Below, in pieces: positions 8,176 through 15,058 of a stretch of DNA of 19,323 nt. The DNA lies in the NCBI GenBank assembly GCA_036521995.1, contig DATDGR010000066.1, positions 1 to 19,323 of the forward strand. The letters are read 5' to 3'. Within the stretch, counting starts at the first letter, position 1. Every line of letters starts with the position of its first letter. The position numbers and the translations under genes are program-made. The DNA comes from Gp13-AA77 sp036521995 (GTDB taxonomy: Bacteria; Acidobacteriota; Terriglobia; UBA7540). The notes beneath the pieces were generated by a model. That model saw only the letters and a list, made by a program, of their open reading frames with translations, was not told the DNA's origin and made no database searches.

Positions 8176-9596
8176 ATTTGATCTTGCTGAACACGGGGTC
8201 GGCACGGCAGGATGAGCGGAGGGAGTTGCTTGCCTCAAGCGGGCCGTCAAGAATTCTCGCCGCGGCTGCCTTAGTACTCGCCGTGCTGCGGGTCTCAGCC
8301 GGCGCCTACGCTCAGGACCTGCCCAAGGCGCCTGGGGCCGAGGTGCACGACCTCACTCCGAAGCCGGGTTACTTCACGGAGCCGTCGGTGGCGATCGACC
8401 CTGGTAACCCGCAGCAGGTGGTAGCAGCCTATCAAGACAACGCTCATGTTGCCTACTCGGCCGACGCTGGAAAAACCTGGACCACGCCCCCCGATACCGC
8501 GCCTCCGAATTACAGAGTATCGGGGGATGTCTCGGTGGCCTACGACAAACAAGGCCACGCTTTTCTCTGCTACATTGCCTTCGACAAACTCGGAACCGTC
8601 AATTACTGGGCTCACGGAGCGACCCGCAACGGAATCTTCGTCCGCCGCTCGCCGGACGGCGGCGCCATGTGGGAAAAACAGGACGTGGCCGTCGTCGAGC
8701 AGTCGACCCAGCCCGGCATTCCATTTGAGGACAAGCCCTACATCGTCGCCGACGACACCGACGGGCCGTACTCCGGTACGCTGTACGTCGGCTGGACCCG
8801 GTGGACGCTGGTGGATTCGCAGATTCTTCTGTCGCGCTCGACGGACGACGGCAAAACCTGGTCTCAGCCTCTCGAGATCGACACGCACCGCGGCCTGCCG
8901 CGAGACGATAACGGCGCCAATGAAGGCTTCTCCGGCGTCGTGGCGCCGGACGGCACGCTCTTTGTGGCTTGGGGCGACGGCAACCATATCGTGTTGACGT
9001 CGTCTGAGGACGGCGGACGCACCTTCAAGCCCACGCAAAACGTGATCGACACGGCGCCGATCATGTTTGACGTCGTTGGCCTCGACCGCTCCAACGGTTT
9101 CCCGGTGATCGACATGGACCGGAAGTCCGGCCGGCTCTACGTCGCCTGGAGCGACTATCGCAACGGCGGCGTGGATGTGTTCTGCTCGACTTCGAGCGAT
9201 CGGGGACAAACCTGGACGCCGGCGGTGCGCGTGAATTCCGATCCCATTCACAACGGCGCCGACCACTTCTTCCAATGGCTGGCCGTGGATCCCACCACCG
9301 GCGCGGCCAACCTGGTCTTCTATGACCGCCGCGGCGATCCGCAGAATAGGAAGGCGATCGTGGTGCTTGCCCGTTCAACCGACGGGGGTCAATCCTTCGT
9401 GAACTACGCTTGGACCGACACACCCTTTGAACCCCTGCGGGACGTATTTTTCGGAGATTATACGGGACTAGCCGCGCTGGACGGCCGCGTTTATGGAGCC
9501 TGGACGGAAAAGCCGGAGCAGACCTCGAAGTCGCGGGGCACGATCGTGCGCCTGGGCATCGCGGATTTCACCGGGCAGAAGCCCCCGCACGAATGA
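8172..9596 (+). CDS. Secreted Asp-box (BNR/sialidase-like) protein
   Basis: A 474-residue exported beta-propeller protein. After a polar N-terminus of about 26 residues, a hydrophobic stretch ILAAAALVLAVLRVSAGAYA (28-47) acts as a signal peptide. Six Asp-box repeats (SxDxGxTW) are visible: residues 96-103 (SADAGKTW), 160-167, 223-230 (STDDGKTW), 278-285, 341-348 and 402-409. This is the six-bladed propeller pattern of the sialidase/BNR superfamily. Asp boxes are structural, and I do not see the sialidase Arg triad or FRIP motif clearly, so an exo-sialidase activity should not be assumed. A GGGAGGA site lies just before the ATG at 8172, inside the end of the MBL gene, and the ATGA overlap argues for one operon. 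Confidence 0.85.
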   Translation: MNLILLNTGSARQDERRELLASSGPSRILAAAALVLAVLRVSAGAYAQDLPKAPGAEVHDLTPKPGYFTEPSVAIDPGNPQQVVAAYQDNAHVAYSADAGKTWTTPPDTAPPNYRVSGDVSVAYDKQGHAFLCYIAFDKLGTVNYWAHGATRNGIFVRRSPDGGAMWEKQDVAVVEQSTQPGIPFEDKPYIVADDTDGPYSGTLYVGWTRWTLVDSQILLSRSTDDGKTWSQPLEIDTHRGLPRDDNGANEGFSGVVAPDGTLFVAWGDGNHIVLTSSEDGGRTFKPTQNVIDTAPIMFDVVGLDRSNGFPVIDMDRKSGRLYVAWSDYRNGGVDVFCSTSSDRGQTWTPAVRVNSDPIHNGADHFFQWLAVDPTTGAANLVFYDRRGDPQNRKAIVVLARSTDGGQSFVNYAWTDTPFEPLRDVFFGDYTGLAALDGRVYGAWTEKPEQTSKSRGTIVRLGIADFTGQKPPHE

Positions 9597-9680
9597 TCCG
9601 GTCGTCGCGATTCTCGCTTGCCTGGTACGCCCAGACGCTACACGCATGGCGTTCCGGTTCCAGGTTCCAGTCACAGCCGT

Positions 9681-9688
9681 GCTAAAAT
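9681..9688 (+). promoter_or_regulatory. Possible extended -10 promoter
   Basis: TGCTAAAAT (about 9680-9688) is an extended -10 (TGn plus TAAAAT) some 35 bases ahead of the ATG at 9723. The matching -35 is poor, which extended -10 promoters tolerate. The 126-base gap after the Asp-box gene leaves room for an independent promoter here. Confidence 0.28.
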
Positions 9689-9722
9689 GACGCCGTCGAC
9701 GCCGGTTGCAGAAGGAGAAACG

Positions 9723-10481
9723 ATGAGTGGACAAGGGCAAGATGGGAAAGCCGGACTAGGTCGCCGCGAAATGCTGCGCCGCCTCATGGTGGGCGCCGGA
9801 GCAGCCAGCGCCGCCGCCTTGCCTGGCGCAGGACCAAGCTCGGCGCAGGCGGCGAGCGGCCATGGGACAAGCACGGCGCCGTCCGGGATGCGCATGCCCG
9901 CTGCCGGTTCCGGGGCGTCCAACGCTCCTGCGATGGCCCTCGGCGCTGCCGAGCCGCCGGATCCGGGTCTTAGCGCCGCTGACTGGAAGCCGAAGTTCTT
10001 CGACGACCACCAGGCCGCGACCGTGCTCGCCGTGGGCGACCTTCTGATTCCCGAGACCGACACCCCCGGTGCCCGCACCGCCCACGCGGATCGGTTCGTC
10101 GACCTTCTGCTCAGCACGGACGCACCCGGCACCGATGAGGACGCCGGCAGCGATTTCACCGACGTCCTTTTGCGGAAGGGCTCCATCGAGGCCCAGAAGC
10201 GGTACCTCGCGGCCCTGAACTGGCTCGACGGCTACTGCCTGGCTCAATACTCCAAGCCCTTCACGGAGCTTGCCCGGCCGGAACGGGAGACCGTTCTCGA
10301 TCTGCTGACCTATTCCACCTCGAGCCCCGCGCTGGCTCCCGGCCGGGAGCACTTCGGCTTGATCCGGAGCTCGATTGTCGCGGCCTACTACAGCTCGGAA
10401 ATCGGCACGCTGCAGGAGCTGAAGTATCAGACCAATCCCTATCAGACGGGAGTTCCGGACGACTGCCACCCGAAATCGTAG
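9723..10481 (+). CDS. Gluconate 2-dehydrogenase subunit 3-like, Tat signal
   Basis: A 252-residue protein of the gluconate 2-dehydrogenase subunit 3 family. In known enzymes this small periplasmic subunit pairs with a GMC-type flavoprotein and often a cytochrome c subunit to oxidise sugars or alcohols. The N-terminus has twin arginines (R14-R15 in GRREMLRRLMVGAGAASAAA), a Tat signal, fitting co-export of a folded partner. A low-complexity Ala/Gly/Ser/Pro linker (about 35-85) precedes the conserved region with AVGDLLIPETDTPGA and, near the C-terminus, YYSSEIGTLQELKYQ and PYQTGVPDDCH. GAAGGAGA lies 6 bases before the ATG at 9723, which is chosen over a start at 9618. No GMC flavoprotein gene is adjacent in this window, so the partner must be elsewhere. 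Confidence 0.85.
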   Translation: MSGQGQDGKAGLGRREMLRRLMVGAGAASAAALPGAGPSSAQAASGHGTSTAPSGMRMPAAGSGASNAPAMALGAAEPPDPGLSAADWKPKFFDDHQAATVLAVGDLLIPETDTPGARTAHADRFVDLLLSTDAPGTDEDAGSDFTDVLLRKGSIEAQKRYLAALNWLDGYCLAQYSKPFTELARPERETVLDLLTYSTSSPALAPGREHFGLIRSSIVAAYYSSEIGTLQELKYQTNPYQTGVPDDCHPKS

Positions 10482-10551
10482 GGTAGGGGCTCGCTTTACC
10501 CACGTGCGATTCGGCAACCGGAGGGTGCAGCCGGCAACAGGCCGAATATCC

Positions 10552-11247
10552 ATGCCTAAGACCGTCGTCCAAATCTCCCTCGATTTCACTTCCCTCCTCG
10601 AGGCGCTCGACATGGCCCGTCGCGCCGTGCGTGCCGGGGTGGACTGGCTCGAGGCGGGCACGCCCCTGATTCTCGCTCACGGCCTCGAAGCGGTGCGGGC
10701 GCTGCGCCGCGAGTTTGCCCACCCCATCGTCGCCGACCTCAAGACCATGGACGGCGGCTACCTCGAAGCCGAGATGATGGCTCAGGCGGGAGCCACGCAC
10801 GTGGTGGTGATGGGGCAGGCGCACCCGGCCACCATAAAGGCGGTGGTGCAGGCGGGACGCGACTATGGCGTGAAGGTGATGGGTGACGACCTGGCCTGTG
10901 CCGACAAGCCCTCTGCCGCCCGCCGCATGCAGGACCTCGGCGTCGACTACGTTGTTCACCACGTCGGCTACGATGAGCGCCGCGACGCGGAGGTGATCCA
11001 CCAGCACGGCGGTCGTGCGCCCACCCCGCTCGACGAGCTGGCGGCTATCGTCGCGGCCGTCGATATTCCGGTGCAGGCCGTAGGTGGCCTCTCGGTGGCC
11101 GAGACCAGCAAGCTACCGGAGTACGGCGTGCATCACCTGGTACTGGGAGCGCCCCTGGCCGTGGACGCCGACTCCTTCAGCGCTCCGAAGCACGACGTGG
11201 AGGGGTTGCTGCGTGAGATCATCGGGCGGCTGCGTGGGATCGGGTGA
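10552..11247 (+). CDS. 3-hexulose-6-P synthase / ketogulonate-6-P decarboxylase-like
   Basis: A 231-residue TIM-barrel protein of the orotidine-monophosphate-decarboxylase superfamily, HPS/UlaD branch. Active-site residues fall where expected: D11 (ISLDFTS), E34 (WLEAGTPL) and the D62-L-K64-T-M-D67 motif in ADLKTMDGGY. A phosphate-binding end (VQAVGGLSVAE, HHLVLGAPL) is present. Members either condense formaldehyde with ribulose 5-phosphate (HPS) or decarboxylate 3-keto-L-gulonate 6-phosphate (UlaD/SgbH). I cannot choose between them, and no PHI (hxlB) or ulaE-like gene is beside it. The ATG at 10552 is used because homologues begin near MPKTVVQ; a GTG at 10504 is in frame, and neither has a strong ribosome site. 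It lies 70 bases after the subunit-3 gene. Confidence 0.82.
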   Translation: MPKTVVQISLDFTSLLEALDMARRAVRAGVDWLEAGTPLILAHGLEAVRALRREFAHPIVADLKTMDGGYLEAEMMAQAGATHVVVMGQAHPATIKAVVQAGRDYGVKVMGDDLACADKPSAARRMQDLGVDYVVHHVGYDERRDAEVIHQHGGRAPTPLDELAAIVAAVDIPVQAVGGLSVAETSKLPEYGVHHLVLGAPLAVDADSFSAPKHDVEGLLREIIGRLRGIG

Positions 11248-11250
11248 TAG

Positions 11251-11276
11251 AAAAGGGGCGGACCCTCGCCCGCCCC
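11251..11276 (-). terminator. Intrinsic terminator for the SDR gene
   Basis: GGGGCGG (11255-11261) and CCGCCCC (11270-11276) form a perfect 7-bp GC stem around an 8-base loop. Read on the minus strand the stem is followed directly by TTTTCT, a standard intrinsic terminator about 27 bases past the SDR stop. On the plus strand the hairpin follows the decarboxylase stop but has no T-run, so it probably acts mainly for the minus-strand gene. Confidence 0.75.
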
Positions 11277-11302
11277 GATGTGCCATCAGCCGCCTGAGGG
11301 AT

Positions 11303-12055
11303 TCAGATCTGTCCCAACCCGCCGTCGACGTTGATCTCCACGCCCGTGATGTATGACGCATCCTGCGAAGCCAAGAACGCCACGGCGCCTGCCACTTCCT
11401 CGGGCTGGCCAAACCGCTTCATCGGAACCTTCGCCACGATTTCTTTCGCGAATTCATCGATGGTCTCCTTCGGTAATCCGGTCCTTCCGAAGATCGGCGT
11501 GACAATCGGTCCCGGCGCCACTGTGTTCACGCGGATGCCGCGCCCCACCAGTTCCGCCGCCGCCGTTCTTGCCAGAGAGCGCAGCGCCGCCTTGGTTGCC
11601 GAATACGCGCTGGCCCCGGCCGTACCGGTGCTGTCGGCCACGCTGGTGTTCAAGATGATCGAGGCACCGTCATTCAGAAACGGCAGTGCTTTCTGGATGG
11701 TGAAGTACGCTCCCTTGATGTTGATGTCAAACTGCTCGTCGTAAAGGCTTTCGGAGGTCTCGGCCAGGGGAGCGAACTTCGCCACTCCGGCGTTCACGAA
11801 CAGCACATCAATCTTGCCCAACTTCTGCGAAACCTCCGCATACAACTTGTCCACGTCCGTAAGCCTGGCGACGTCCGCCTGCACCGCCACCACGCCATTT
11901 CCGATGCTTCTCACCGCTTCATCCAGCGTTTTCTTACTGCGGCCCGAGATGGCGACTTTGGCTCCTTCTTCCTGCAGGCGCTTGGCCGTCGCCAGCCCGA
12001 TGCCGCTGTTTCCGCCCGTCACGACTGCTACTTTTCCTTCGAGTCTCTTTTTCAT
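11303..12055 (-). CDS. Short-chain dehydrogenase/reductase (SDR)
   Basis: A 250-residue classical SDR oxidoreductase. The cofactor-binding motif TGGNSGIG is at 13-20, NAG at 88-90, and the catalytic set is N112, S138 and Y151-x-x-x-K155 (YSATK). An arginine at SGRS (39) after beta-2 hints at NADP preference, but that is inference. The C-terminus ASYITGVEINVDGGLGQI is the normal SDR ending. The substrate cannot be predicted. ATG at 12055 has AAGGAGA about 6 bases upstream. It is divergent from an ArsR-type regulator with about 170 bases between the starts, a common layout in which the regulator controls the enzyme. An intrinsic terminator follows the gene. Confidence 0.92.
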   Translation of the reverse strand: MKKRLEGKVAVVTGGNSGIGLATAKRLQEEGAKVAISGRSKKTLDEAVRSIGNGVVAVQADVARLTDVDKLYAEVSQKLGKIDVLFVNAGVAKFAPLAETSESLYDEQFDINIKGAYFTIQKALPFLNDGASIILNTSVADSTGTAGASAYSATKAALRSLARTAAAELVGRGIRVNTVAPGPIVTPIFGRTGLPKETIDEFAKEIVAKVPMKRFGQPEEVAGAVAFLASQDASYITGVEINVDGGLGQI

Positions 12056-12103
12056 GTCGGTCTCCTTGTGCCGCCGGCCACCGCTGCTTGGGGGTCCGGC
12101 AGA

Positions 12104-12131
12104 ATTTCGATAGTTAGATGAGTGTCGAAGT
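12104..12131. promoter_or_regulatory. Candidate ArsR-type operator
   Basis: An imperfect inverted repeat, ATTTCGA (12104-12110) and TCGAAGT (12125-12131), one mismatch in seven pairs, spaced by 14 bases, lies between the divergent SDR and ArsR-type genes. ArsR-family dimers bind such dyads, and the location suits control of both. Chance occurrence is possible. Confidence 0.25.
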
Positions 12132-12223
12132 ACTCGGTTGCAAGGGTCCTCGAGTTCCTTAAGGGAAGGATAAATCTCTGTGGCGGTAAAGGCGATGACT
12201 TCGCTACACTTCGGGGTGGAGCC

Positions 12224-12520
12224 ATGAAGCGTTCTGAGGTTGAAAAGATATCAAGAGCGCTGGCCGACGAAACTCGCCTCAGAATCTTTGAGGCCATCTC
12301 GGCCACCGACCACATGAACTGTGGCCAGATCGTCTCGATGCGCGGCGTGACCCCCGCCACCGTCTCTCACCATCTCAAAATTCTAAGTGAAGCCGGGCTG
12401 ATCGCCTGTCGGCGCCAGGGGCAGTTCGTCTATAGCCAGACCGTCCCCGAGACCATCGCCGCCTACACGCGGGCGCTGGCGAAAATCGCGGGCGGCAGGA
12501 AGGCAGCGCCGCGTGGCTGA
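12224..12520 (+). CDS. ArsR/SmtB-type HTH transcriptional regulator
   Basis: A 98-residue winged helix-turn-helix protein. SRALADETRLRIFEAISAT is the ArsR opening, and the recognition helix region reads GVTPATVSHHLKILSEAGLI, followed by the wing CRRQGQFVYSQT. Metal-sensing cysteine clusters typical of ArsR (ELCVCDL) are absent; only C42-like (HMNCGQI) and one later cysteine are present, so metal sensing is not supported. ATG at 12224 is preferred over 12122: a GGGTGGAG site sits a few bases upstream and the added N-terminal stretch does not resemble the family. It is divergent from the SDR gene, which is the most likely target along with itself. Confidence 0.88.
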   Translation: MKRSEVEKISRALADETRLRIFEAISATDHMNCGQIVSMRGVTPATVSHHLKILSEAGLIACRRQGQFVYSQTVPETIAAYTRALAKIAGGRKAAPRG

Positions 12521-12776
12521 CTCGTCACCAAGGGTGGCGCATACATCGTCTTTCGATTTATGCGATCAAGGCGGCCTGTCCATCGCCAGAATTGGCGGCG
12601 CCCGGGAATTGACCCACGATTGACCGACACTTGACTTGAGTCTGATACCCGCGCGCCTCATCATCGCTGTGCCCGGCCATGCCGACCCGCACTTGGCGGT
12701 AGGTGATCGATTCCGGCCGGCGATCGAAAGGGAGTTCCGATGCCGTGGTGTCGCTGGTCCAGTCCGACTCCGTCGC

Positions 12777-12868
12777 GGGGGCCAATCTGGCAGCGGGACT
12801 GGAGTCTGTTTGGGAACAAGGCGGCACCGAGTGGAGTCGGGTGGGAGCCGGGCGGGAGATTGGCCCCC
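12777..12868. repeat. Perfect 12-bp inverted repeat
   Basis: GGGGGCCAATCT at 12777-12788 is matched exactly in inverse by AGATTGGCCCCC at 12857-12868, with 68 bases between. A second pair, CCGACTCC (12764-12771) and GGAGTCGG (12833-12840), interleaves with it rather than nesting, so both cannot form one simple hairpin. The pair may be the ends of a small element or a structured RNA. Confidence 0.6.
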
Positions 12869-12886
12869 AGACCCTCATTTCCGGGT

Positions 12887-12900
12887 CCCCCCCCGGGGGG
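12887..12900. repeat. C8G6 palindromic run
   Basis: Eight C followed by six G, directly next to the AT-rich segment beginning TACGATATAT. This sharp composition boundary may be an element end. Homopolymer runs like this are also error-prone in sequencing. Confidence 0.7.
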
Positions 12901-13065
12901 TACGATATATCCTGTTCGAATCCAAACTTGTAATGAATTTGTACTGTTAAACTTAACTGACAAGTAGAGCCAACATGGAAAAGATTATTTTCAAACGAAG
13001 CCAAGCTTGTAACTGGCACTCTATAAATAGGCAAAACGCGAAGACAGGTCAAAGAGCCGAAAGCA

Positions 13066-13192
13066 AAACGAACCCAAACGAACCCAACATTTGGCGAAGG
13101 CTGATTCCACAAGCTCTTCAGAATCAGCAGAGGCTCTCGAGGCTTGAAGGAAACGAACCTAAACGAACCCGAAACGAACCCAAAACGAACCC
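13066..13192. repeat. Two clusters of the decamer AAACGAACCC
   Basis: Two adjacent copies at 13066-13085 and four at 13151-13192 (the first ending in T rather than C; the third and fourth offset by one extra base). The clusters are 65 bases apart. In translation they give Asn-Glu-Pro/Thr-Asn-Pro-like strings in spurious frames. The unit size and irregular spacing exclude a CRISPR array. Confidence 0.85.
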
Positions 13193-13504
13193 GAGATCGG
13201 CCAAACAGCACAACCCCAAATGAATCAATCAGAAAGGCGAAAGGCACATCGTTCCCCGCTGGCTCGATGTCGGAACGACACGGGTGGAGAACGTTTTTCA
13301 GCGAACCTGAAGGCCGGTTCTTCACTTCCGCCCCGAGCGAAGGCGAGGCAGAACCCGTTCGTTTCCGTTCAGGGCTCTTGTTGCGATGATGACATCAGCT
13401 GAGAGTCCTTTTCTCTAAGACGGAGCACCCGGAGCGTGAATCGACCGGGCGTAACAAAACCCCTGGCCAGCGCATCTACCAAGTGGAGTACCAAATGAGC
13501 TGTC

Positions 13505-13533
13505 TTGAGCTCGACCTTTGACGGGCGTAGAAT
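13505..13533 (+). promoter_or_regulatory. Sigma-70-type promoter of the DUF1326 gene
   Basis: TTGAGC (13505-13510), a 17-base spacer, and TAGAAT (13528-13533) make a good vegetative promoter, about 40 bases ahead of the DUF1326 ATG at 13573. A GAGGAGG ribosome site (13556-13562) follows. The spacing and both hexamers agree with consensus in most positions. Nothing indicates special regulation. Confidence 0.6.
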
Positions 13534-13572
13534 TCTTCCTAAGGGTTTTTTGAACGAGGAGGTTTGTAAACC

Positions 13573-14244
13573 ATGCGGAAAATGCTGGCTGCGATATTGG
13601 GCGCCGTCTGTGTGATGGGGTTCGGCGCGGTGTTTGCGACAGCCGCCGTCACCGGCGATTACATCGAAGTGCGGAGCGCTGACGTCTACACGGGTCCGTG
13701 CTTCGCCAATTCTCAGGTGGATCTGGAAGGGAAGCAGGCCATCCTTGCCTGGAAGGTCCAGAACGGAGACTGGCAAGGTGTGAACCTGGCCGGGCTCAGC
13801 GTGATTGCGGTGGTGGATGCGAAAGCCACCCTCGGCGATCCTTATCATGACCCCTATCCGGCGACCGCCATCCTCATTGTTGACCAGCGTGCGAACGCGG
13901 CGGAGCGCGAGGCTCTTGAAGCCATGGTGCGGTCTGAAGCCGGCAAGTTGGTGGGTCACGTGGCACGGGTGGAGACGGCTCCCATTCAGCTTACGGTGGG
14001 CCAAGGCGGCGAGCATGGGAGCGTGAGCCTGGAAGCCGGCAACATGGTTCGCGTGCGCACTCGCAGCCTGTGCTCAGGAGACCATGTCTGCGGCAACGAA
14101 GAGGTGTACTATCCGCCGCTGGTCAAGACAACTCACGCCATGCCGGCCTTCACCATTGAAGAAGCTTTCCAGGGCCAGGGTCTCGGGATGGTGTGGACGC
14201 GCGCCGACACGCGTAGCGCCTTTGTAGGCAGCTTCACGCTGTAG
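13573..14244 (+). CDS. Secreted DUF1326-domain protein
   Basis: A 223-residue exported protein. MRKMLAAILGAVCVMGFGAV followed by FATAA is a Sec signal peptide. The mature start GDYIEVRSADVYTGPCFANS and the following GKQAILAWKVQNGDWQGVNLAGL are the DUF1326 pattern; the function of this family is unknown. A cysteine at position 43 and a pair C167/C173 (SLCSGDHVCGNEE) are visible and could form a disulphide or bind metal. The ATG at 13573 follows GAGGAGG by 10 bases and a clear promoter. It heads a plus-strand set of three secreted genes; the next starts 102 bases downstream. Confidence 0.88.
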   Translation: MRKMLAAILGAVCVMGFGAVFATAAVTGDYIEVRSADVYTGPCFANSQVDLEGKQAILAWKVQNGDWQGVNLAGLSVIAVVDAKATLGDPYHDPYPATAILIVDQRANAAEREALEAMVRSEAGKLVGHVARVETAPIQLTVGQGGEHGSVSLEAGNMVRVRTRSLCSGDHVCGNEEVYYPPLVKTTHAMPAFTIEEAFQGQGLGMVWTRADTRSAFVGSFTL

Positions 14245-14346
14245 CAGCTCTGAGCGGTCAGCTATCGGCAGTGACCCACAAGGGCGGGGCCGCGTACCGT
14301 TTCTCTGTTGATGGCTGATCGCAGTCTGCGAAAGGGAGTACCCGCC

Positions 14347-15057
14347 ATGATTCGAAGAATTGCCCCGAAATTGTTCCTGGCGACCGCCGTGCTGGCTTTG
14401 AGCGCGGCCAGCCAGGCTCAGGACTTCACGATCGAGCCGTCGCCTGCGCTCTCCTCGCTCAATGTGCCCTCGACCTTGGCTGACCTGCTTGACCAGGGGG
14501 GTTCGCGCCTCGTTCGCAACACCAACCGGGGGAAGAGTCCCATCGCCGACGTTTGGCTGGTGAAGACGGTGCCCGCCGCCAAGGCTGTGGACAGCTCCCC
14601 GGACGTTCTGTTCAACAACATTCAAGTGGGCACCCTGGTGGGGCTATTGCAGTTCCTCTCCCCGGACGCCGAAGACGCTCGCGATCAAAAGCTGAAGCCG
14701 GGGCTCTACACCATGCGTTACGCGCAGATTCCGCAGGACGGTAACCACATGGGAGTGAGCCAATACCGTGATTTTCTGCTGCTGAGCCCGCTCAGCGCCG
14801 ATACACAGGTGGACAAGGTGCTGAGCTTCGACGATCTGGTGACCCTGAGCCGCAAGGCGGCAGGAACGGGTCACCCGGCGGTGATGAGCCTGGTGAGTCC
14901 CAACCCTGCTTACAAAAAACTGCCCGCCGTGGTGGCCGACGACCAGGGCAATTGTTCGATCCAGGTGAATCTGCACGAGAAGTCCGCAGCCGGCGCGCAG
15001 GAGGCCAAGCTCGCCCTGATGCTGGTGACGGCCCCCAAGGAAGAGGGAGGGTCTTAG
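14347..15057 (+). CDS. Secreted hypothetical protein
   Basis: A 236-residue protein I do not assign to a named family. Residues 1-24 (MIRRIAPKLFLATAVLALSA plus ASQA) are a Sec signal peptide with a likely cut before QDFTIEPS. The mature part looks globular, with GLYTMRYAQIPQDGNHMGVS and YRDFLLLSPLSAD as its most distinctive stretches, and the last third ends in a beta-rich segment (EAKLALMLVTAPKE). Only one cysteine is seen in the mature part. ATG at 14347 has AAGGGAG 9 bases upstream; an in-frame ATG at 14308 lacks one. It ends one base before the next gene's start, so the two are very likely translated together. Together with its neighbours this suggests a shared envelope function, which is inference. 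Confidence 0.82.
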   Translation: MIRRIAPKLFLATAVLALSAASQAQDFTIEPSPALSSLNVPSTLADLLDQGGSRLVRNTNRGKSPIADVWLVKTVPAAKAVDSSPDVLFNNIQVGTLVGLLQFLSPDAEDARDQKLKPGLYTMRYAQIPQDGNHMGVSQYRDFLLLSPLSADTQVDKVLSFDDLVTLSRKAAGTGHPAVMSLVSPNPAYKKLPAVVADDQGNCSIQVNLHEKSAAGAQEAKLALMLVTAPKEEGGS

Positions 15058-15058
15058 A

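Larger units (their letters stand above)
12521..13504. other. Gene-free patch with repeats and an AT-rich core
   Basis: About 1 kb with no supportable gene. Long frames exist on both strands (for example 12558-13325, minus), but they are read-through of repeats and have no ribosome site or domain. Bases 12901-13080 are about 38% G+C by hand count, well below the GC-rich genes on both sides. The patch holds a C8G6 palindrome, a 12-bp inverted repeat and two clusters of a decamer repeat, listed separately. It may be an interspersed non-coding element or the remains of one. No transposase, integrase or RNA gene could be recognised. Confidence 0.5.

Noticed and set aside
8172..9596. Annotation as an active exo-alpha-sialidase
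   Set aside because: Asp boxes are structural and occur in many propellers. The sialidase Arg triad and FRIP motif could not be seen.
13066..13192. CRISPR array
   Set aside because: The repeat unit is only 10 bases, the copies are mostly adjacent without spacers, and there are no cas genes.
12558..13325. A 255-codon minus-strand open frame across the repeat patch
   Set aside because: It is made of repeat-derived Phe/Val/Arg strings, with no ribosome site or family match. A GHSDDEARGYQT string near its end vaguely resembles an integrase tail, but the match is too weak to claim.
14245..14346. REP-like hairpin repeats (GGTCAGCTATCGGC and GGCTGATCGCAGTC)
   Set aside because: The two stretches are only loosely complementary and occur once each in the window, so a repeat call would need genome-wide counts.
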